Positions 4,830 to 9,355 of a DNA stretch of 9,355 nt are shown here, piece by piece. This DNA comes from an uncultured Lachnospiraceae bacterium (GTDB taxonomy: Bacteria; Bacillota; Clostridia; Lachnospirales; Lachnospiraceae). The first letter of the stretch is position 1. Each line of letters begins with the position of its first letter. The stretch covers positions 1-9,355 of the forward strand of contig CAKRNX010000084.1 of the NCBI GenBank assembly GCA_934371475.1, in the 5' to 3' direction. The position numbers and the translations under genes are program-made. The notes under the pieces were generated by a model, which had not been told where the DNA came from, did no database searches, and saw only the letters and a list, made by a program, of their open reading frames with translations.

Positions 4830-6383
4830 TTACATCAGGTTCAGATATTTTTTCATCTCTCCCGGCGTCATCCCGGTTTGTTTCTTGAACACCTTGAAGA
4901 AATGTCCCATATTCTGATATCCCACCATACCGCCGATCTCCTGGATCTTGTAATCGTCCTGATACAGCATATCAATCGCTTTCCGGATGCGGATATCTGT
5001 CAGAATATCAACGAACGTTCTTCCCATCTCCTGACGAAACAGGCGGCTCAGATAAAACGTTGAGATGCTGTTTTTCTCTGCCAGCTGTTCCAGGGAAATA
5101 TCATCCTGATAATGATTTTCCATATAAAGCAGGCTCATCTCCACATATTTCTGATATATTTTTTTTCCAGCTTCTCCATGTGCCCTCAGCCCCCGGATCT
5201 CCTGAAGCAAAAATTCTTCCAGTTCATCCATTGTGCCGCACCCGGTCAGTTTTCTCCAGTAATATCCGTAATTTCTGCCTGTACCGGAAATTCTCAAATC
5301 ACTCATCAAAATCACATGACTGCCCTGCATTAACATCTGCGCGGCATAAAGGCGGGCAACTTCCAGACCGATCTGTTCTTCTCTGTTTCTGCGGCTCCAC
5401 TCCCTGATACAGTTCTCCCACTGCTCCTGCTCACCGTCTGATACCAGGCTCAGGAACTGTTTTTCCAGTTCCCGGAAATCTTCCACTTCCTTTACTGCAG
5501 ATCGCTCCTCATAAAAACATAACTGCCTGCCCTCATTCCCGTACAGAGCAATCCTGCTCTCCCTGACAGCATCCGACAGCTCATAAAAGTTTTCCTTCCA
5601 GCTGCTGATCCCGCAGACACTCCCATCCATATCGAGGCAGTGAAATACAGTACCCAGCATATCTTCCAGCCATTCCTGATAATGATCTGCATCCAGTTTT
5701 TCATAAGGAAGCAGGCAAATCACAAGATCTTTTCGGTAAAACTGCTGGATGCATGTCCCAGTTTTTTTCAGATATTCTGCCAGCTTTTCATACCGTTCCT
5801 TTTCCTTATCAGCAATCGTCCCAATCCCCGGAAATGTAAGGATAACGCCTCCGTCAAACGGAACGGGAAGAGTCTGCAAAAAGCGATCTGCTCCGGCACT
5901 CTCCGGTTCTCCCAAAATCAGCGCCTGCATAATTTCTTTCTCCACCAGGTCCTGCATTTCTTTTTCCAGCTGTTCTGTCTTTTCTATCTTGCGCTGTTTC
6001 TCTTCTCTTCCGTCCAGCTCCCGGCAGATCTTTTTTACTGCTTCCACAAAAAGTTCCGGCCGCACCGGCTTCACCAGATAGCTGGAGACCCCCAGCGACA
6101 CTGCCTTCTGGGCAAATGCAAAATCACTGTATGCCGTCAGAATAATGGAAGCAATTTTTTTCTGCTTCATCTGTATAATATCCAGCGCTTCCAGCCCGCT
6201 CATTCCAGGCATATTGATATCGGTGATCACAAGATCCGGATCATATTCTTCAATTGCCTTGATCAGCTGCGTACCGCTGTACACGGAGGGAAGAATCTGC
6301 AATTTTGGAAATTCTCTGCGCAGAATCCATTCCAGCCCCTTACATTCTATTACTTCATCATCTGCAATTAAAACCTGATACAT
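4830..6383 (-). CDS. YesN-type response regulator, REC plus AraC HTH
   Basis: Encodes about 517 residues, a normal length for the YesN group. The N-terminal receiver domain (about 1-120) has the acidic pair Asp8-Asp9, phosphoacceptor Asp55 in ITDINMPGMSG, Thr83 and Lys105 in YLVKP, all as expected for a working receiver. A variable central region of about 290 residues follows. The last 108 or so residues are a double helix-turn-helix AraC DNA-binding domain (ISLEQLAEKNSISTFYLSRLF, then IQEIGGMVGYQNMGHFFKVF). It is a cytoplasmic transcription factor, expected to be phosphorylated by the histidine kinase encoded 24 nt upstream. Likely targets are the adjacent esterase operon and possibly sugar-uptake genes outside the window (inference). 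ATG 6383 has SD GGAGGG; the GTG at 6395 has none. Confidence 0.93.
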   Translation of the reverse strand: MYQVLIADDEVIECKGLEWILRREFPKLQILPSVYSGTQLIKAIEEYDPDLVITDINMPGMSGLEALDIIQMKQKKIASIILTAYSDFAFAQKAVSLGVSSYLVKPVRPELFVEAVKKICRELDGREEKQRKIEKTEQLEKEMQDLVEKEIMQALILGEPESAGADRFLQTLPVPFDGGVILTFPGIGTIADKEKERYEKLAEYLKKTGTCIQQFYRKDLVICLLPYEKLDADHYQEWLEDMLGTVFHCLDMDGSVCGISSWKENFYELSDAVRESRIALYGNEGRQLCFYEERSAVKEVEDFRELEKQFLSLVSDGEQEQWENCIREWSRRNREEQIGLEVARLYAAQMLMQGSHVILMSDLRISGTGRNYGYYWRKLTGCGTMDELEEFLLQEIRGLRAHGEAGKKIYQKYVEMSLLYMENHYQDDISLEQLAEKNSISTFYLSRLFRQEMGRTFVDILTDIRIRKAIDMLYQDDYKIQEIGGMVGYQNMGHFFKVFKKQTGMTPGEMKKYLNLM

Positions 6384-6387
6384 TTCG

Positions 6388-6393
6388 CCCTCC
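6388..6393 (-). promoter_or_regulatory. Shine-Dalgarno deciding the response regulator start
   Basis: GGAGGG on the minus strand lies 4 nt before the ATG at 6383-6381. The encoded MYQVLIADDE is the standard start of this family, so the upstream GTG (6395) is not used. Confidence 0.8.
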
Positions 6394-6407
6394 ACCCATC
6401 TGCTTTT

Positions 6408-7910
6408 TCATCTGTTTTCCAAAGGCAAACCGATTGTGATCTCTGTCCCTCTGCCCGGTTCGCTGCAAATCTCCACCGGCACTTCGCAGTTGAAGAAAAT
6501 CTGCAGCCGCTTCCAGACATTGTGCAGTCCTATCTTTTCTATTTCTTTTGTCCTGTCAAACACCTGCTCTCTCAATCGATCCACCTGCTCCTGCGTCATG
6601 CCCACGCCGTTATCCCGGATTACAATCATGCCATTTTTTCCGTCTGCCGATCTTCTGGTGATAATATCAATCCTTGCGTCTTTCTCATACATCCCAACCC
6701 CATGTACAACCGCATTCTCCACCAAAGGCTGCAAAATCATACTCGGCACGATCGTATCCCCGAACGATTCATCCAGATCAAACCGGACACAGATCCGATC
6801 GCCAAATCTCTTCTCCTGGATATAAATATAATTTCCAAGCTCCTCAATCTCCTTTTGAAGCGGCACTGCCCTGTCCGCGTAATCCAGCGAATAGCGCAGA
6901 TATTCTGCAGTACAGCCAATCAGCTCCACCGTCTCCGTTCCCTGTTCCATCATGGCCGTCTGTGAGATCATGTTCAGTGTATTAAATAAAAAATGCGGAT
7001 TGATCTGCATCTGCAGAGCATAATACTGCATTTTTTTCAGCTCGTTGCTGATTTTCAGATTTTCCACCACTTCTTCCTGAAGCCGCAGCTCTGTCTTCAT
7101 ATATTCTTCTCTGTCCCGGATCTGCCGCCTGATTGTCTGCAGCATGGAATTATACATTTCTGTCAGACCCTTTATCTCAGCATTTGATTCCGGAACAACA
7201 GCAAGCACATCTGCGCTGTCCATCCCGTGTTTTTCAATCTTATGTACTTCATCGGTAAGATACACAATCGGCGCTGTGATTTTCTGCGACAGCTTTCTTG
7301 CAGACAGATACTGGCGAAGAATCCCCGCCACAATGCACAACACCAGAGTCACGATAGAGATCATCAGCTGTTTTCTGCGATACTCCATCCTTTCTTTCCC
7401 CCTGCGAAGCTGCTGGGCGTACAGAGACTGGATCCCTGCCTCCATTAATTCAATCCGTTTCTCTGAACTTTCGTACATCTGATAAATTTCTGTGATATTT
7501 TTCTTCTCCTCATTACATCGGATTATCTGTTTTGCACTCTCATAATAACCGCTGTAAATATTCCGGATATCATCCACATCCCGATAAAATGTCTCACTCA
7601 CCTGGCTGTTCTGAATCTCTTCCAGTATTTCTGCCGTCTGAGCGATATGATCCAGAAGCTCCTCTTCGCCTTCCCTGACATCGCTGAATACATAATGAAA
7701 AAGCAGAGAATCATTTTCTTTCATCTGCTCATAAAAATCATTCAGTCTCAGAAGACTGCTGTTTTCCTGCTGATATTCCATGATAATCATGGCGGTTATT
7801 ATCATACAGCTCAGGAAAATACACAAAACAATCATCGTGTTTTCAGCAAAGTACTGTTGAATGGTTCCTTTAATGGTATTATCTTTTTCTTTCTTTAATA
7901 CTGATGCCAT
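6408..7910 (-). CDS. LytS/YesM-type sensor histidine kinase
   Basis: Encodes 500 residues. Two membrane segments (about 26-45 and 182-199) enclose an extracytoplasmic region of about 136 residues that looks largely alpha-helical. A HAMP-like segment (about 200-260) and a coiled coil lead to the His_kinase-type phosphoacceptor box, His306 in INPHFLFN. An HATPase_c domain follows with N-box Asn399 in LVENA, DNGVGM at 433-438 and the IGLHNV motif at 460-465, so it looks catalytically complete. The start overlaps the end of the binding-protein gene by 16 nt, with SD GGGAGA at 7922-7917, which suggests translational coupling. It should phosphorylate the response regulator encoded next. The small helical outer domain fits a kinase that senses through the neighbouring binding protein rather than binding sugar itself (inference from the XylFII-LytS precedent). 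Confidence 0.93.
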   Translation of the reverse strand: MASVLKKEKDNTIKGTIQQYFAENTMIVLCIFLSCMIITAMIIMEYQQENSSLLRLNDFYEQMKENDSLLFHYVFSDVREGEEELLDHIAQTAEILEEIQNSQVSETFYRDVDDIRNIYSGYYESAKQIIRCNEEKKNITEIYQMYESSEKRIELMEAGIQSLYAQQLRRGKERMEYRRKQLMISIVTLVLCIVAGILRQYLSARKLSQKITAPIVYLTDEVHKIEKHGMDSADVLAVVPESNAEIKGLTEMYNSMLQTIRRQIRDREEYMKTELRLQEEVVENLKISNELKKMQYYALQMQINPHFLFNTLNMISQTAMMEQGTETVELIGCTAEYLRYSLDYADRAVPLQKEIEELGNYIYIQEKRFGDRICVRFDLDESFGDTIVPSMILQPLVENAVVHGVGMYEKDARIDIITRRSADGKNGMIVIRDNGVGMTQEQVDRLREQVFDRTKEIEKIGLHNVWKRLQIFFNCEVPVEICSEPGRGTEITIGLPLENR

Positions 7911-8902
7911 GCAATTTCTCCCGAATACTGTTCATTTAAATCATTCACATTATCCTGATTAATTTTGCAGATATCTGTATAAATGCAGCGCTCTACGTTC
8001 TCTCCCCTGATCCATCGGCACAATACCTGTACCGCCTCATAACCCTGTGCGAAAAAATCCTGCTGAAATACATCTATCTGCCATTGACTTTTACTCATAT
8101 AGCTGTTTAAATTTCCATACTCTTCCGGATCATCCCCTCTGTTGACTCCGTCAATGCCTACAATCTTCAGATCCTTCTCACTCATCCCGCTTTTTTCCAG
8201 CACATCCCCGACAAAAGCCGTCGATGCCGCTTCTGCCAGGAACAGCGCGTCAATTTCCGGATGATCTTCCAGCATCTGAGGAAGCTCCTGATAAATAGAA
8301 ATCCTGTTTGAATTACATTCCCTGACATCCACAATTTCCATACCCGGATACTGTTCCAGCACTTCTTTCAGCCCATCCAGACGCTGCCTCTGGTTTGGCG
8401 CTTCCAGAGAAGAAACAATCACGCCAACTTCAGCCTTTCCTTCTGTATATCCTGCAAGCGTATCTGCCGCTCTTTTTCCCATTTCTTTATTATCCGTGCC
8501 AACATAACAGATCCTGCTGCTGTCTTTCAGATCATTGTCAACCAGCACAAGCGGGATCCCTGCTTCTTTCACCTCATCAATAACCTGATACAGTTCTTCC
8601 GAATCTTCCATTCCGGCAGTGATAATCCCATCCACCTCTGATAAAATTGCCTCGCGGATTGCCTCAACCTGTCTCTGCGTATCAAGCCCGTCAAAATACA
8701 CATATTTCATACTGGCATTCTGTTCCCTGGCCGCCTCTTCCATCCCAAGCGCGGTATAATCCCATTTTAAAGGAGAGATAAAAGTAAAGCGCCGTTCATA
8801 CCCTCCATATTCTTCCTGTCGGTTTGCTGCAATTCCGATACAGAATATTCCAATCAGAACTGTAACGAAAATTTCCACCATACAACACTTTGACAACTGC
8901 AT
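7895..8902 (-). CDS. Membrane-anchored sugar-binding protein of a three-component sensor
   Basis: Encodes 335 residues of the RbsB/XylF-like periplasmic-binding-protein fold (Peripla_BP_4 type). Residues about 9-25 form one hydrophobic segment; the Cys at 21 is preceded by IF, a poor lipobox, so an uncleaved N-terminal anchor is more likely than a lipoprotein. Recognisable landmarks are LVDND (Asp122, matching the ligand-contacting Asp of RbsB), YVGTDN at 133-138, RxxG near 174-177 and VGIDG with Asp251; several binding positions thus look retained. No ABC permease or ATPase gene lies nearby, and it leads the histidine kinase operon, so a sensory role is likely. The ligand is probably a monosaccharide, not identifiable here. 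ATG 8902 follows GGGGAAG at a 5-nt spacing, with a second purine block (GGAGG) 12 nt away. A promoter lies at 9000-9028. Confidence 0.88.
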   Translation of the reverse strand: MQLSKCCMVEIFVTVLIGIFCIGIAANRQEEYGGYERRFTFISPLKWDYTALGMEEAAREQNASMKYVYFDGLDTQRQVEAIREAILSEVDGIITAGMEDSEELYQVIDEVKEAGIPLVLVDNDLKDSSRICYVGTDNKEMGKRAADTLAGYTEGKAEVGVIVSSLEAPNQRQRLDGLKEVLEQYPGMEIVDVRECNSNRISIYQELPQMLEDHPEIDALFLAEAASTAFVGDVLEKSGMSEKDLKIVGIDGVNRGDDPEEYGNLNSYMSKSQWQIDVFQQDFFAQGYEAVQVLCRWIRGENVERCIYTDICKINQDNVNDLNEQYSGEIAWHQY

Positions 8903-8999
8903 ATCACTTCCCCGCCTCCCCTCTCAGACACAGTACCTCTTTTCAACAAAATCGCAAAGTCATTCTTTTAGCCGCTTCTTTTTTTCTCAATTATAAACT

Positions 9000-9028
9000 A
9001 TTATATCTGATCTACCTATGATTTACAA
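9000..9028 (-). promoter_or_regulatory. Promoter of the three-component sensor operon
   Basis: On the minus strand TTGTAA (9028-9023) and a consensus TATAAT (9005-9000) are separated by exactly 17 nt. Transcription would start near 8993, giving a leader of about 90 nt. A second TATAAT at 8995-8990 lacks a good -35 box. No convincing cre site was seen. Confidence 0.65.
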
Positions 9029-9239
9029 TTGACTCTGCAGGACACGGATTGTTTACATACTTTTCACTCTCACAATCCTGTTATTTAACCGGGCAATTTC
9101 TTATCCTTTTCCGGTAAAGATCCTGCCGCTATCATTAAGGCACGAAAGCTTATAGTTATAAAAATTTCTCATTTTTCATATTTTAGGGAGACTTTGTGCT
9201 GTACATAATGCTCCCGCGGATGTCAAGTCATTGCTACAA

Positions 9240-9268
9240 CAAAAATTCGTCTACCGGACGGATTTTTG
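9240..9268. terminator. 12-bp hairpin, possible bidirectional terminator
   Basis: CAAAAATTCGTC (9240-9251) and GACGGATTTTTG (9257-9268) form a 12-bp stem around TACCG. An A run leads and a U run ends the stem on either strand. The one imperfect pair is a U-G wobble in plus-strand RNA and an A-C mismatch in minus-strand RNA. It could be a secondary terminator behind the one at 9280-9329, or a terminator for rightward transcription. Confidence 0.5.
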
Positions 9269-9279
9269 CACGCATGGCG

Positions 9280-9329
9280 AAAAAATATGCGGCTTTTTTG
9301 CCACAAAAATGGCTTAAAACCGCATATTT
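9280..9329 (-). terminator. Probable terminator for a minus-strand gene right of the window
   Basis: On the minus strand AAATATGCGG (9329-9320) pairs perfectly with CCGCATATTT (9292-9283). A nested GCCA/TGGC stem and partial A-T pairing between the arms extend the structure. Six U in a row end the structure (9285-9280), as in an intrinsic terminator. This suggests the next gene to the right is also on the minus strand and ends just outside the window. Confidence 0.6.
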
Positions 9330-9355
9330 CTGTATAGAGGACGTTATATAATTGT

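Larger units (their letters stand above)
9036..9355. other. Intergenic stretch upstream of the sensor operon
   Basis: About 320 nt with no gene I can support. The part nearest the promoter is AT-rich with a weak ACCGG/CCGGT inverted repeat (9089-9116), and GGGAG/CTCCC (9186-9215) form another weak pair. The right-hand third is filled by two strong hairpins described separately. A plus-strand frame at 9208-9351 (47 codons) has AGGGAG far upstream of its ATG (17 nt), and its codons are largely made of those hairpins; I do not call it a gene. Confidence 0.5.

Noticed and set aside
5640..6371. Plus-strand frame of 243 codons opposite the response regulator
   Set aside because: It is antisense to a well-supported receiver domain, low in recognisable motifs and rich in Phe, His and Cys as expected for a shadow frame.
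7895..8902. Binding protein as an ABC-transport component or LacI-type repressor
   Set aside because: No permease or ATPase gene is adjacent, and the N-terminus is a membrane segment rather than a helix-turn-helix.
9208..9351. Plus-strand frame of 47 codons (MLPRMSSHCY...)
   Set aside because: SD-like AGGGAG is 17 nt from the ATG, and most codons fall in two hairpins that read better as terminators.
1..9355. CRISPR array, tRNA/rRNA genes, phage or transposase genes
   Set aside because: No regularly spaced repeats, cloverleaf, rRNA-like sequence or transposase motif was found on either strand.

Overview
The window looks like a chromosomal segment from a low-to-moderate GC Firmicute, most likely a gut Lachnospiraceae such as Blautia or a relative. 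The grounds are purine-rich Shine-Dalgarno sites, TTGNNN/TATAAT-type promoters, a YesM/YesN-type two-component pair, and a palindromic repeat whose interior encodes a spurious peptide (PYSVDVAPLRRPHSGEI...) that I recall from many Lachnospiraceae intergenic regions. The genus is an inference. All six credible genes lie on the minus strand, so the text below runs from high to low coordinates.

Region 9355-8903 is intergenic. It holds a probable minus-strand terminator for a gene outside the window, a second strong hairpin, and a clear promoter for the next operon. Region 8902-4830 is a tightly packed three-gene operon: a membrane-anchored sugar-binding protein, a LytS/YesM-type sensor histidine kinase overlapping it by 16 nt, and a YesN-type response regulator (REC plus AraC HTH) 24 nt further on. 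No transporter genes are present. The layout matches the XylFII-LytS-YesN type of three-component sugar sensor, in which a dedicated binding protein senses sugar for the kinase.

Region 4829-2076 carries a short palindromic repeat copy, a promoter, and two secreted alpha/beta-hydrolase esterases separated by 24 nt, ending at an intrinsic terminator. The first has an EstA-like N-terminal domain and the second an E-set/CBM48-like N-terminal domain. They differ in their mature parts, yet their SD-plus-signal-peptide stretches are about 90% identical in DNA. Carbohydrate-ester removal (for example from xylan) under control of the adjacent sugar sensor is a reasonable but unproven reading.

Region 2075-1 holds a 165-bp MITE-like repeat related to the copy at 4720-4792, then a secreted transglutaminase-like protein with its own promoter. 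Its stop codon is built into a 19-bp inverted repeat. Beyond it lie a leftward promoter and a perfect 16-bp palindrome leading out of the window. No tRNA, rRNA, CRISPR array or transposase gene was seen.
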